A stretch of DNA of 64,000 nt from Bradyrhizobium ottawaense (GTDB lineage: Bacteria; Pseudomonadota; Alphaproteobacteria; Rhizobiales; Xanthobacteraceae). The translations under genes were made by a program, and so were the position numbers. Shown here in pieces: positions 27,322 through 36,170 of the stretch. The stretch lies in contig NZ_LT629693.1 of NCBI RefSeq assembly GCF_900099825.1, forward strand, positions 2,856,001 to 2,920,000, in the 5' to 3' direction. The notes beneath the pieces were generated by a model. That model searched no databases. It was not told the DNA's origin and worked only from the letters and a program-made list of their open reading frames with translations. How positions within the stretch are numbered: the first letter of the stretch is position 1; every line of letters begins with the position of its first letter.

Positions 27322-30300
27322 ATGGCACTGACAGCAACCGATCTATTCAACGACGCAACGACCCGCGAGATTGGCGGCGTCGGCCCGGATCAGGTCAACT
27401 TGATCGTCTCGGACCTTATCGGCGTGCAGCAGATGTTGAGCGCGGCCGATCCGCAGATCAACACCCTCACCGATCTGCACACCCATATCATCATCAATCA
27501 GCTCAACGAAGAAATTGCGTCCGTCGAGAACGCGAACTCTCCGACGACGGGCACGCTGACAATAGGAACGGACCTCGGACAATATGTCGGGCGTTCGATC
27601 AATGATATCCATCGGGACATTATCGACATCGCTCAAGGCGACGCGGGGGTTCAGGCGCTGTTCAACCCGACGCCTCTGCCGGCCGTGAACACCCCTGCTG
27701 CACCGTTCCACGACACTGCAGCCCAAACGGCTTTCCTTACTCAATTTATCCAGGACAGCAACCATCTTGGGCAGGCGGCGACCACGATCGAGAACAATGG
27801 CTTCAAGGGTGACGTCGCCGGACTGGTCCAGCAAATACAGACTTTCGAGACCAATGCGAACGCCTTCGACCAGTCCCAGGGTGGTCTGTATTCGGCGCGC
27901 TTCTGGAACGAATTGCGGGCGGATGGCACGGCGGGCACGGCGGCGAACGCGGTGATCGAGGGACTGCAGACGCAGAATGCCGGCGAAGTCAATGCCGCGG
28001 TACAGCAGCTGGCTGCGAACGCTTCGGACGTGGCGGGCAACAACCTGATGATGAATGGCGGCAGCTATGCGGACGTGGTGGCCGCGGCGCAGGCCACCGC
28101 CGTAACTCCGAATACCGCGGCGGCCGCTGCCGGAACACCCGCTGCCGCTCCAGCAGCACCCGCTACCGCGCCAGCCGCCGGTCTGACGGCAACGGATCTA
28201 TTCAACGATGCGACGACCCGCGAGATTGGCGGTGTCGGCCCGGATCAGGTCAACTTGATCGTCTCGGACCTCATCGGCGTGCAGCAGAAGTTGAGCGCGG
28301 CCGATCCGCAGATCAACAACCTCACCGATCTGCACACCCATATCATCATCAATCAGCTCAACGAAGAGATTGCGTCCGTCGAGAACGCGAACTCTCCGAC
28401 GACGGGCACGCTGACAATAGGAACGGACCTCGGACAATATGTCGGGCGTTCGATCAATGATATCCATCGGGACATTATCGACATCGCTCAAGGCGACGCG
28501 GGGGTTCAGGCGCTGTTCAACCCGACGCCTCTGCCGGCCGTGAACACCCCTGCTGCACCGTTCCACGACACTGCAGCCCAAACGGCTTTCCTTACTCAAT
28601 TTATCCAGGACAGCAACCATCTTGGGCAGGCGGCGACCACGATCGAGAACAATGGCTTCAAGGGTGACGTCGCCGGACTGGTCCAGCAAATACAGACTTT
28701 CGAGACCAATGCGAACGCCTTCGACCAGTCCCAGGGTGGTCTGTATTCGGCGCGCTTCTGGAACGAATTGCGGGCGGATGGCACGGCGGGCACGGCGGCG
28801 AACGCGGTGATCGAGGGACTGCAGACGCAGAATGCCGGCGAAGTCAATGCCGCGGTACAGCAGCTGGCTGCGAACGCTTCGGACGTGGCGGGCAACAACC
28901 TGATGATGAATGGCGGCAGCTATGCGGACGTGGTGGCCGCGGCGCAGGCCACCGCCGTGACACCAGGGGATGGCGGCGCTGGTACCGGGGGTGGCGGCGG
29001 TGGCGGCGGCACGGGTGGTGGCGGCGGCACGGGTGGCGGCGGCGGCACGGGTGGCGGCGGCGGCACGGGTGGCGGCGGCGGCACGGGTGGCGGCGGCCAG
29101 CTCGTTGCCGGCGATCTCTATTTCGGAAATATGTTCAACGACGCGACCAGAATTCTTGAAGGCGGGTTGTGGCACAACAACATCCCGGTAGGAAACCAGG
29201 GTCACGGCACCGACGGCAGATACGTCGCGGATCTCACGGCGGTTCAGACCGGCCTGACCGCCGACGTCGCTGCCGGCGATTTCGCCGGCGCCCAGCTCAC
29301 CCATGTCAACACGGTGCTGGCCGACATAACGACCGCTCTTGCCGCAGCGCCAGGCGCCGTCAACAATGACGCCGGCGCTGAAGCCGCGTTGCGCACGGCT
29401 CATCTGGACATCATCAACACCATCGAGAACGATCCGGTGCTCCAGGCATTGAGCATCAAGGACGGCAATCCGGGATTCAACTTCGCGCCTGCAGAGCTGG
29501 CCACGCCGTTGAACGCCAACACGCCGCACGCGACGTTCGCCGAGCTCGGCGCCATCTTCGACGACGCCCAGTCCAAATCCCTCGGCGGCATCAACGCCAA
29601 CAATTTACCGGCGATTCAGGCCGACCTGCAGACGGTGCATGATGGGCTTCTGACGCTGATGCAGGATCATCCGCAGATGTTTGGCGGCGCGACCGGGATA
29701 CACGCCTCCACCATCGTCGATCAGATCAATCTCCAGCTCACCAACTTCGACCATCAATACGGGTTCAATCCCGATGCGGCGAAGGCGACCAACGATAATC
29801 TTCTCGACATCACCGATATCGTTACCGGCGACGCCAACCTTGCCAACATGGCGTCCGGCAACGGCGTCCACGGATGGACGCCTGCTCCGTTCACCGACGT
29901 CGCGCCGACGCCCTATCAGGACAATGCCGCCCAGACCAATTTCTGGGCCGACTTCATCGCCTCCGGCAACTCGCTTGGCGCCCAGGCCGAGCATTTGGTC
30001 GCCACCGGCAGTGCACAGGCGATCAGCGCCTTTATCCAGACGCTACAAGGTTTTGAGAAAAACGTCTCGAACTTCGACGCGGCCCAGGGCGGCATCTTCG
30101 AGGCGCGGTTCGACAACGAATTGCTCGGCAAGGACTCCACCGTGGGTGCCGACGTAGCCGCAATGATCCAGGGCCTACAGACCGGCAATGCGGCAATGGT
30201 CACGGCGGCAGCCGAAGGGTTTCACGCCAACGCAGCTGACGTTAGTGGCAACAACGTTCCGCTCAACGGCGGCACCTTCAACGCCGACGGCCTTACCGTG

Positions 30301-30516
30301 GCCGATGCGCTCAGCACGGCGACGCCTCCCCTGCCGCCCGCGCCGGTCACACCTCTGACGCCGGCTGCACCAGCTGTCGCGGCTCCGGCGCCCTCGACCG
30401 CACCGCAGGTAGCTGCGGTGGCAACCGCCGGTGCGGCAGCGCCGGGGGACACGACAGACCACCAGCATTCAGCGATGCCCGATATGGCGCAGCATTTTCA
30501 TCATTTGTGGGGGTAG
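27322..30516 (+). CDS. Large repeat protein, probable type I secretion cargo, unknown function
   Basis: A 1064-residue protein; the ATG follows AGGGGACGAA. There is no N-terminal signal peptide. Residues 3-263 and 288-548 are two copies of one unit, differing at only two residues by eye (Met/Lys and Thr/Asn near positions 36 and 45 of the unit). Each starts LTATDLFNDATTREIGG and is mostly helical. An Ala/Pro linker joins them. Residues 552-593 are a Gly-Thr linker of GGGGGT units. A diverged half unit (about 594-735) and a diverged full unit (about 740-990, LGAIFDDAQSKSLGG) follow, then an Ala/Pro/Val tail ending in DMAQHFHHLWG. RTX nonapeptides are absent. The adjacent divergent type I exporter makes it the likely cargo. 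Confidence 0.85.
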   Translation: MALTATDLFNDATTREIGGVGPDQVNLIVSDLIGVQQMLSAADPQINTLTDLHTHIIINQLNEEIASVENANSPTTGTLTIGTDLGQYVGRSINDIHRDIIDIAQGDAGVQALFNPTPLPAVNTPAAPFHDTAAQTAFLTQFIQDSNHLGQAATTIENNGFKGDVAGLVQQIQTFETNANAFDQSQGGLYSARFWNELRADGTAGTAANAVIEGLQTQNAGEVNAAVQQLAANASDVAGNNLMMNGGSYADVVAAAQATAVTPNTAAAAAGTPAAAPAAPATAPAAGLTATDLFNDATTREIGGVGPDQVNLIVSDLIGVQQKLSAADPQINNLTDLHTHIIINQLNEEIASVENANSPTTGTLTIGTDLGQYVGRSINDIHRDIIDIAQGDAGVQALFNPTPLPAVNTPAAPFHDTAAQTAFLTQFIQDSNHLGQAATTIENNGFKGDVAGLVQQIQTFETNANAFDQSQGGLYSARFWNELRADGTAGTAANAVIEGLQTQNAGEVNAAVQQLAANASDVAGNNLMMNGGSYADVVAAAQATAVTPGDGGAGTGGGGGGGGTGGGGGTGGGGGTGGGGGTGGGGGTGGGGQLVAGDLYFGNMFNDATRILEGGLWHNNIPVGNQGHGTDGRYVADLTAVQTGLTADVAAGDFAGAQLTHVNTVLADITTALAAAPGAVNNDAGAEAALRTAHLDIINTIENDPVLQALSIKDGNPGFNFAPAELATPLNANTPHATFAELGAIFDDAQSKSLGGINANNLPAIQADLQTVHDGLLTLMQDHPQMFGGATGIHASTIVDQINLQLTNFDHQYGFNPDAAKATNDNLLDITDIVTGDANLANMASGNGVHGWTPAPFTDVAPTPYQDNAAQTNFWADFIASGNSLGAQAEHLVATGSAQAISAFIQTLQGFEKNVSNFDAAQGGIFEARFDNELLGKDSTVGADVAAMIQGLQTGNAAMVTAAAEGFHANAADVSGNNVPLNGGTFNADGLTVADALSTATPPLPPAPVTPLTPAAPAVAAPAPSTAPQVAAVATAGAAAPGDTTDHQHSAMPDMAQHFHHLWG
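27328..28110 (+). repeat. 783-bp coding repeat, copy 1
   Basis: Encodes residues 3-263 of the repeat protein. The same sequence recurs 855 bp downstream. Seven or so base differences fall in the first ~190 bp; from about 27520 to 28102 I see none. Confidence 0.92.
28183..28965 (+). repeat. 783-bp coding repeat, copy 2
   Basis: Encodes residues 288-548 of the repeat protein, in the same frame as copy 1 (offset exactly 285 codons). The Ala/Pro-coding spacer between the copies (28111-28182) is not repeated. Confidence 0.92.
28999..29098 (+). repeat. Short tandem repeat of 18 bp coding for GGGGGT
   Basis: About five units of ACGGGTGGCGGCGGCGGC, with a more irregular first part (GTGGCGGCGGTGGCGGC). 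It codes for the flexible Gly-Thr linker after the second large repeat; being a multiple of three, copy-number changes would not break the frame. Confidence 0.9.
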
Positions 30517-30690
30517 CGGCGCGCGGCGCGACTTCCAGCGTTCCCTTGGGCGTTCAGGGGACGCTGGAGGCCGGCGCAACGGATGGATCGAACCAAGAGT
30601 AATTCGCGTGCTGCCGGGAGCGAATGCTGCGGCACCGCAAAAGGATTCTTCGCCAGCACGGGCGGAGCCACGATTTGGGGATAACGATTT

Positions 30691-32604
30691 GTGCGACAAC
30701 AACAACGACCGTGGGCGGGTCGACGCCATTTGCCGCAACCTCATCGGCGACGGGGCGCCGGCGTGAGGCCGCGCAGGACCGATTACGGTACGATCATCCT
30801 GCACTGGTTGTTCGTCGCGGCATTCGCCGTGGCGCTGTTCAGCGGCTTGCGCATCGCGACGGAAGCGCCCGACCGAACCTGGATCAATCTGTTCGACGTC
30901 TTGTTGCCGCGCAACAGCGTGTGGACGGCGCACATGCAGGCCGCCGTGGTGCTGGTCGCGTTGACGCTCGCCTACATCGTCTATGTGATCAAGGCCGGCC
31001 TCGGCCGACGCATCCAGCTCGACAGGGTTCGCCTGCGCGGCCTGTTCGGCCGCGGGCAATCGAGACTGAGCGCCGTCAACGCCTGTCTTTACTGGATATT
31101 CTTCGTGACCATGCTGGCGCTGCTCGTCAGCGGCGGCCTGCTCTATTTCGGACTTTACTCCGGCTATGACGTCGCCATGCTGCATTGGGTGGGGACCTGG
31201 GTGATCCTCGCCTTCGCCGTGCTGCATGTGGTCACGCACTACAAGAGCGGCGGTGCGTCGCAGCTCCTGCGCATCTTCCGTCCTGCGCCGCTGCCGGCGC
31301 CGCCGCCGCGGCTCGATGCCGTCGAACTGCTGAACCTGCTGATGGAGCAGCAAGCCGCGCATCCGATTCAACCGCGCGGTGATTTCGGCGCCGACCGAGC
31401 GACAGAAGCCGACCCTGCCCCGCGAGAAAACGCCCGCAAGGCAAGATCGAAAAGCCCGACACTGCAGGCCAATGCGTTCGTCGTCGCCGCCGCCGTGGCG
31501 ATAACAGGTGCTTCGATGATCATGGCCGCCGATCGAATGTCCGTGGATCATCTGCAGATTCACCGGATCACGCCTGCAGAGGCCCCGACGCTGGACGGCG
31601 ACACCTCGGACCGGGCGTGGCGGTCGGTCAAACCGTTCGCGCTGATCACAGGCGAAGGCGGCAATTTCGACGGCAAGGGCGAAAGCCGGATCGAGATTCG
31701 CGCGGTGCAGGACGGCACCTGGGCGTATTTCCTGTTCACATGGGAAGACCCGACGCGCTCGCTGAAACATCTCCCGCTGGTCAAGGAAGCCGATGGATGG
31801 CACCTGCTCCGCACCGGCTACGACATCGGCGACGAGCATGATTACAACGAGGACAAATTCTCGGTGCTGCTGACCACGTCCGATGGCACACTGGCGGGAG
31901 ACCGCACCTTCCACGCCGGACCGCATCCGATTCCGAACGCGCCGGCCACCATGACGGGCCGCGGGCTTCACTTCACGGAATCCGGCTATGTCGACGTCTG
32001 GCAGTGGAAGGCGACCAGCGGCGGCCCGACCGGCTGGATGGACGACGCCCATATCGGACCGCCGGTGGATCCGACGCCGATGCAGGCGGCCAACATCATT
32101 CCCTACAGAGGCGGCTTCGCCCCGGACCCCGGCACGGTCAACTACCGGGACAATTTCACGGTCGTTGCCGACACGGCGGACGGCACCACGCGCAGCCGCC
32201 TGATCGCGCCGCTTCGCCTGCCCAGGGATGTCGCGGCGATGGCGGCAGCGATGGGAAATATCGACCTCGACCCCAATCACGGCGAGAGCGAAGGCGCACG
32301 CTGGTTCATGACCGAAGCGGAAACCGTTCCCTATTCCGCAGATGCCGACGCCCAGCTTCCGATCGGCACGGTGATCCCCGGCGTCATCGTGGACGGCGAG
32401 TTCTCCGGCGACCGCGCCGACATCCGATGCGCGGCGCGCTGGGCTTCCGGCCATTGGGCGCTCGAAGTCGCGCGCCGGCTCGATACCGGCAGCGAATATG
32501 ACGTACCGATCCGAAGCGGCGTCTTCATGCGGGTCGCGGCCTTCGATCACAGCCAGATCCGGCATACGCGCCACGTCCGGCCAATCCGTATTGAGGTGGA
32601 ATGA
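30691..32604 (+). CDS. Membrane cytochrome b fused to an ethylbenzene dehydrogenase-type haem domain
   Basis: A 637-residue fusion. After an Arg-rich head come four helices of a b561/hydrogenase-type cytochrome b; candidate haem His are in TIILHWLF (His38), WTAHMQAAVV, AMLHWVG and AVLHVVTHY. A fifth helix near residue 265-285 (NAFVVAAAVAITGASMIMAA) leads to a periplasmic domain starting VDHLQIHRI. This domain matches the EB_dh haem-binding domain: APTLDGDTSDRAW, WAYFLFTWEDPTRS, EDKFSVLL, WALEVARRLDTG. I use GTG 30691, which has GGGG 10 nt upstream; GTG 30763 is an alternative that removes the basic head. Its last bases overlap the reductase gene, so electrons may pass between the two products. 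Confidence 0.82.
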   Translation: MRQQQRPWAGRRHLPQPHRRRGAGVRPRRTDYGTIILHWLFVAAFAVALFSGLRIATEAPDRTWINLFDVLLPRNSVWTAHMQAAVVLVALTLAYIVYVIKAGLGRRIQLDRVRLRGLFGRGQSRLSAVNACLYWIFFVTMLALLVSGGLLYFGLYSGYDVAMLHWVGTWVILAFAVLHVVTHYKSGGASQLLRIFRPAPLPAPPPRLDAVELLNLLMEQQAAHPIQPRGDFGADRATEADPAPRENARKARSKSPTLQANAFVVAAAVAITGASMIMAADRMSVDHLQIHRITPAEAPTLDGDTSDRAWRSVKPFALITGEGGNFDGKGESRIEIRAVQDGTWAYFLFTWEDPTRSLKHLPLVKEADGWHLLRTGYDIGDEHDYNEDKFSVLLTTSDGTLAGDRTFHAGPHPIPNAPATMTGRGLHFTESGYVDVWQWKATSGGPTGWMDDAHIGPPVDPTPMQAANIIPYRGGFAPDPGTVNYRDNFTVVADTADGTTRSRLIAPLRLPRDVAAMAAAMGNIDLDPNHGESEGARWFMTEAETVPYSADADAQLPIGTVIPGVIVDGEFSGDRADIRCAARWASGHWALEVARRLDTGSEYDVPIRSGVFMRVAAFDHSQIRHTRHVRPIRIEVE

Positions 32605-33695
32605 TGCGAAAGATCTGCAAGGTAACGGTCAACGACGAGCCTTATCTGGCGAACTGCGGCGAACTGCTACTGGACTGGGCCTTGATGAACGGCGTCGATC
32701 TTCCGCACGACTGCCGCGCCGGCGTCTGCGGCAGTTGCCGCGTGCGCCTGGTCGGCGGCGCGGTGTTCGGCGGCCACACGCCGGGCGACGAGATGATCCA
32801 CGCCTGCCAGGCGCGGATCGCCTCCGACCTCGCGATCGCGACTGAGGCCACACCCGATCCCGTCGCACTGGCGGCGGACGTGGCAGGGATCGTCCGATTA
32901 GCGCCTGACGTGATGGGCGTGGATGTGGAATTGCCGAAACCGCTCGACTACCTCCCCGGCCAATATTGCAAGCTGCAGTTTCGCGGCCTGCCGGCGAGAT
33001 CCTATAGCCCGACCTATCCGCTGGAAGGCCGTTCGGACGATCGCTTGCTGCACTTTCACGTCCGTGTCCTGTCCGACGGGATGGTGTCCCCGGCGCTAGG
33101 CCGCACCATCCGCGCCGGGCACCGCGTCAAGCTGACGGGCCCTTACGGAAGCGCGTTTTTCCGGGAAGGTCACCCCGGCCGTATTGTCCTCGTTGCCAGC
33201 GGCACCGGTTTCGCCCCGATGTGGTCGGTGGCGGTCGCGGCGATCATGGAACGGCCGCAACGCGAACTGGTCTTCATCGTGGCGGCGCGGAACATCCGGT
33301 CGCTTTACATGCACGCCGCGCTGTGCCGGCTGGCACTGTTTCCGAACGTCACCATCATTCCCCTGGTGTCGGAGCCGCAAAGCGTTTCGCACGCCGTGCG
33401 CAGCGGCAGACCGACCGAGCATTTGCCACAACTATCACCCGACGACGTCGTCTACACCGCGGGCGCGCCTGCGATGACCGACAGCGTGGCGCGGATAGCG
33501 CAAGCCGCGCGCGCCCGCTGTTACACCGATCCCTTTGTTGCGGACGCCAGCCTTTCCGGCCAGACCAGCCTGATGACGCGCTTCGCCGGCTGGCTCAACC
33601 AGCCACGCGCCAAGCCGCTCACGCCGATCACGCCGCAGCGCCAGCACGGAACGGCGCCGGGAACTCGGCACGCATCGGCTGTCGGGGCGCGCTAA
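32601..33695 (+). CDS. 2Fe-2S ferredoxin / FAD-NAD(P)H oxidoreductase
   Basis: A 364-residue electron-transfer protein in the phenol hydroxylase/benzoate dioxygenase reductase style. The N-terminal plant-type ferredoxin has Cys38, Cys43, Cys46 (CRAGVCGSC) and Cys69 (IHACQARI). Next comes an FAD domain with the RSYSPTYP flavin motif, then an NAD(P)-binding domain with SGTGFAPM and a C-terminal YTAGAPAMTDSV. The ATG overlaps the stop of the cytochrome fusion by 4 bp, so the two are co-translated. It probably passes electrons from NAD(P)H to the membrane cytochrome or to an unidentified oxygenase; no oxygenase gene is next to it. Confidence 0.87.
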   Translation: MMRKICKVTVNDEPYLANCGELLLDWALMNGVDLPHDCRAGVCGSCRVRLVGGAVFGGHTPGDEMIHACQARIASDLAIATEATPDPVALAADVAGIVRLAPDVMGVDVELPKPLDYLPGQYCKLQFRGLPARSYSPTYPLEGRSDDRLLHFHVRVLSDGMVSPALGRTIRAGHRVKLTGPYGSAFFREGHPGRIVLVASGTGFAPMWSVAVAAIMERPQRELVFIVAARNIRSLYMHAALCRLALFPNVTIIPLVSEPQSVSHAVRSGRPTEHLPQLSPDDVVYTAGAPAMTDSVARIAQAARARCYTDPFVADASLSGQTSLMTRFAGWLNQPRAKPLTPITPQRQHGTAPGTRHASAVGAR

Positions 33696-33838
33696 CGCCC
33701 AGCCGCTGTCATTCCGCCGCGGCCAGCAGCCTCTTGCATCTCGTTCCCGCGATCACCGACAACACCGCCTGTCGCGCGGAGGCGTCCAGCTTTGGGTATT
33801 CATCAAGCGTGCCGGTCTGCGGGGCGAAAGAAGGCCAA

Positions 33839-34849
33839 CTAGCTAAAGATGAAATCTTCGTCCCGATTCTTCGGCATGCCGACCCGGATCACATCGAAAT
33901 GGACCGACAGATCGGGCCAATGGCAGGCCAATGCGGAATTCAGCCGGGTGACAATGGCCGGATGCCTGATCAGCGGATGCATGTCGGGAGCCAGCAGTAC
34001 GGCTGAAATGCCGGTACAATTCATGATATCGGTCCGAGACACCGCACAGTTCCGCTTCGGCAGCCGGTCTTCAAATCCAAAGCGCCCCTTGAGAGCGTCA
34101 CGCATCAAACTTGAATAGAACAGCAATTCTGAAATGGCGCCGACCTTGCGATTTCCCTGCTTCTTCAATTCGACAAGTACGAGTTCTTTCTTTCGAATTC
34201 CGATCAGGTCGATGGCGCTCTTGCCGCCCGTGAAGATCCGGTTTTCGTCGGCGACGCGTCCCACAAACAGACCTACCGGCCATTGCCGCATGACCTTGTC
34301 CAGCGCCAACGCCTCGCGAAAGGCGTCCGATACTTCCAGCGCCTTTTCAAGATCGGCCTCCGAATGGCGGCCCGACGGGCTGAAAAGCGCGTCAAGATGC
34401 GCCCCCCGTTCGATCACGAGTTTACCCCGATGGTTCAAGGGCTGGTTCAGGAAGAGGTCCGGTCTATCGCCCAGCGCACGAGCCGTCCCGGCGAGCTGGC
34501 GATCAACGGTGATGTGTTCCGGGAAGAGTTCGGCGAAGCGCATCAACCGATAAAGAAACCTTTCGAAGTGTTGCTCCTGGGGGCCTTCGGCCGGCTTCTC
34601 CAACCCCTGCTTCAGCGCGATAGCGACACTCTTCACGTCGCAGTGACACAGGAGCGCCAGAGCCCATGCTTCAAATGCCGCCGCATCGGTCTGCATGTTG
34701 CCGTACAGACCCTTGTTCGTGAGCGTGATCGTAACCTGATCCCGGCTCCCGCAAATTTCCATCTCGCTGTGCCGCGGAAATTGGCACTTGCCGAGATCAC
34801 GGCTGTCTTTCCTTCGAAGTTCTGCCTGCCAGTATTCATTGTCGAGCAT
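33839..34849 (-). CDS. PD-(D/E)XK nuclease-like protein
   Basis: A 336-residue protein with no recognised family name. The C-terminal third carries a probable PD-(D/E)XK core: Asp214 (SAIDLIGI), then Glu227-Leu-Lys229 in ELVLVELKK on the next strand, followed by a helix ISELLFYSSLM like the Q/E-xxx-Y helix of this superfamily. The N-terminal part (EICGSRDQVTITLTNKGLYG, AFEAWALALLCHC) is unassigned. I start at ATG 34849 with GGGG 8 nt upstream; the frame is open 108 nt further, into the upstream gene. It lies 67 nt after the RNase J-like gene on the same strand. Base composition looks less GC-rich than the flanks, which hints at acquisition. Confidence 0.68.
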   Translation of the reverse strand: MLDNEYWQAELRRKDSRDLGKCQFPRHSEMEICGSRDQVTITLTNKGLYGNMQTDAAAFEAWALALLCHCDVKSVAIALKQGLEKPAEGPQEQHFERFLYRLMRFAELFPEHITVDRQLAGTARALGDRPDLFLNQPLNHRGKLVIERGAHLDALFSPSGRHSEADLEKALEVSDAFREALALDKVMRQWPVGLFVGRVADENRIFTGGKSAIDLIGIRKKELVLVELKKQGNRKVGAISELLFYSSLMRDALKGRFGFEDRLPKRNCAVSRTDIMNCTGISAVLLAPDMHPLIRHPAIVTRLNSALACHWPDLSVHFDVIRVGMPKNRDEDFIFS

Positions 34850-34916
34850 ATAAAAACCCCTGTCATCCCAAACAACGCTTTCGCCCCCTGCCCGAACATC
34901 GCCGCAGTTGCCCGAG

Positions 34917-36170
34917 CTAGACGTTGATCCATTTCCCGTCGTCAACGAGTACGACATTGTCGAAAAGATCCGGAAACCGTTCCCGCTGAAACGTGTGAAT
35001 CGGAATGAGCCGTTTCGGTACGATCGCCGAAGCCAGCCGCTTCAGGTCGCCGGGGCTTGCGTGTCCGGAGGTGTGGATCGTCTCGAACGGGATACCGCGG
35101 CTGTCGCAGTCCGCCTTGAGCGCCTCGCCTGAGCCGCCTGCGCCCAGATAGCCGTCCCACTGGGACCAGAACACCCTGGCGCCCTGCAAGGCCTTAGCCC
35201 GATCAAGATCACGCATCATCCAGCCGCGAAACAGCATGACCGATCGCGAGGCTTGTTGCGCCAGTTGCTCCGGCCACAGTCTGAAGCCGCGATAGCTGTC
35301 GACGAGAGGCGCGATGTTCTTCTTCAGCAACTGCACGCGCTGGCTCTGGGGAATATAGACGGCCAGATTCGACCAGCCGGGAGCGGGCTTTGGAATGCTG
35401 TCGTGTCCGGTGGCTTTCAGGACCTCCGCCGCATAGGCATCGACGATCAGAGTCCGGCCGGCCTGCTTTGCCGCACGATACACGGTCACCACTCGATCGA
35501 TATTTTGGGCGGAGCAAGCGACGAGGGCCATCCCCTCCGTTGACCTGAAGCGATCGATGAAGCGCTCTTCCAGCGCTTGCTCCGTCAGAAATGCTTGATC
35601 GTCCGCCAGGCGCCCGAGGCTGGAGCCCTCCATCAACATCGTATCGACGTTGCGAGGCGGCGTATTGACGAGCGCTTCGAACAGCTTGCCCTTGCGACCG
35701 TGCGCGCGCAGATCGCCGGAATAGAACAGGCGCTTGCCGTTTGCCTCGACCTCCACGGCATAGGCATCGAATCCGGAGTGATCGACCAGATGCGGCAGGA
35801 TCGCGAAAGGGCCAAGCTGGATTCGTTTTCCGTGCTCCAGATATTGCGCCGCATTCAGCGCGATCGCGTCAGGCACAAAGTCGGCCGCCGCCCGCATGAT
35901 ACTTTCGGTCGCCTTCCCCATAACGACAGGAATCTGGCGGCTGACCTTCGGGACAAGCCCCCAATGGTCCCGGTGTCCGTGCGACAGAACAATCGCGAGC
36001 AGGCTCGGCTTGCCTTCCGCAAGCCCATCGACGTCGGGAAGCGGCGTGGATGCGAGATCGGTGGCATTGAGCGGCAGCCCCAGGTCGAGCAAAATGCGCT
36101 GGCCGGAGCTTTCCAGTTCGACACATGTGCCGCCAATTTCTCGTGTTCCCCGATGAATTCGTAGCTGCAC
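34917..36170 (-). CDS. Metallo-beta-lactamase fold protein, RNase J/beta-CASP-like
   Basis: A 417-residue protein. The metal-binding motif is HGHRDHWG (His64, His66, Asp68, His69), with further ligand regions VDHSGFDAY and FYSGDLRAHG. The C-terminal HTSGHASPGDLKRLASAIVP and KRLIPIHTF match the region that in RNase J reads HxSGHA...P...PxHGE, so I place it with the beta-CASP nucleases rather than small-molecule lactamases. The start is the GTG at 36170, which has AAAAGGA 6 nt upstream; an ATG further upstream (36233) would lack this. It heads a two-gene unit with the PD-(D/E)XK-like gene. Confidence 0.8.
   Translation of the reverse strand: MQLRIHRGTREIGGTCVELESSGQRILLDLGLPLNATDLASTPLPDVDGLAEGKPSLLAIVLSHGHRDHWGLVPKVSRQIPVVMGKATESIMRAAADFVPDAIALNAAQYLEHGKRIQLGPFAILPHLVDHSGFDAYAVEVEANGKRLFYSGDLRAHGRKGKLFEALVNTPPRNVDTMLMEGSSLGRLADDQAFLTEQALEERFIDRFRSTEGMALVACSAQNIDRVVTVYRAAKQAGRTLIVDAYAAEVLKATGHDSIPKPAPGWSNLAVYIPQSQRVQLLKKNIAPLVDSYRGFRLWPEQLAQQASRSVMLFRGWMMRDLDRAKALQGARVFWSQWDGYLGAGGSGEALKADCDSRGIPFETIHTSGHASPGDLKRLASAIVPKRLIPIHTFQRERFPDLFDNVVLVDDGKWINV

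Noticed and set aside
28975..29100. RTX calcium-binding repeats in the Gly-rich segment
   Set aside because: The units are GGGGGT, with no GGxGxDxxx pattern and no Asp; it is a linker, not an RTX domain.
28198..29529. 443-codon minus-strand frame opposite the repeat protein
   Set aside because: It contains Ala/Thr low complexity opposite the Gly-Thr linker and no family signal; the plus frame has a ribosome site and internal protein repeats.
30469..32574. 701-codon minus-strand frame opposite the cytochrome/EB_dh gene
   Set aside because: Arg/Asp/His-rich antisense shadow; the plus frame has membrane helices and overlaps the reductase start.
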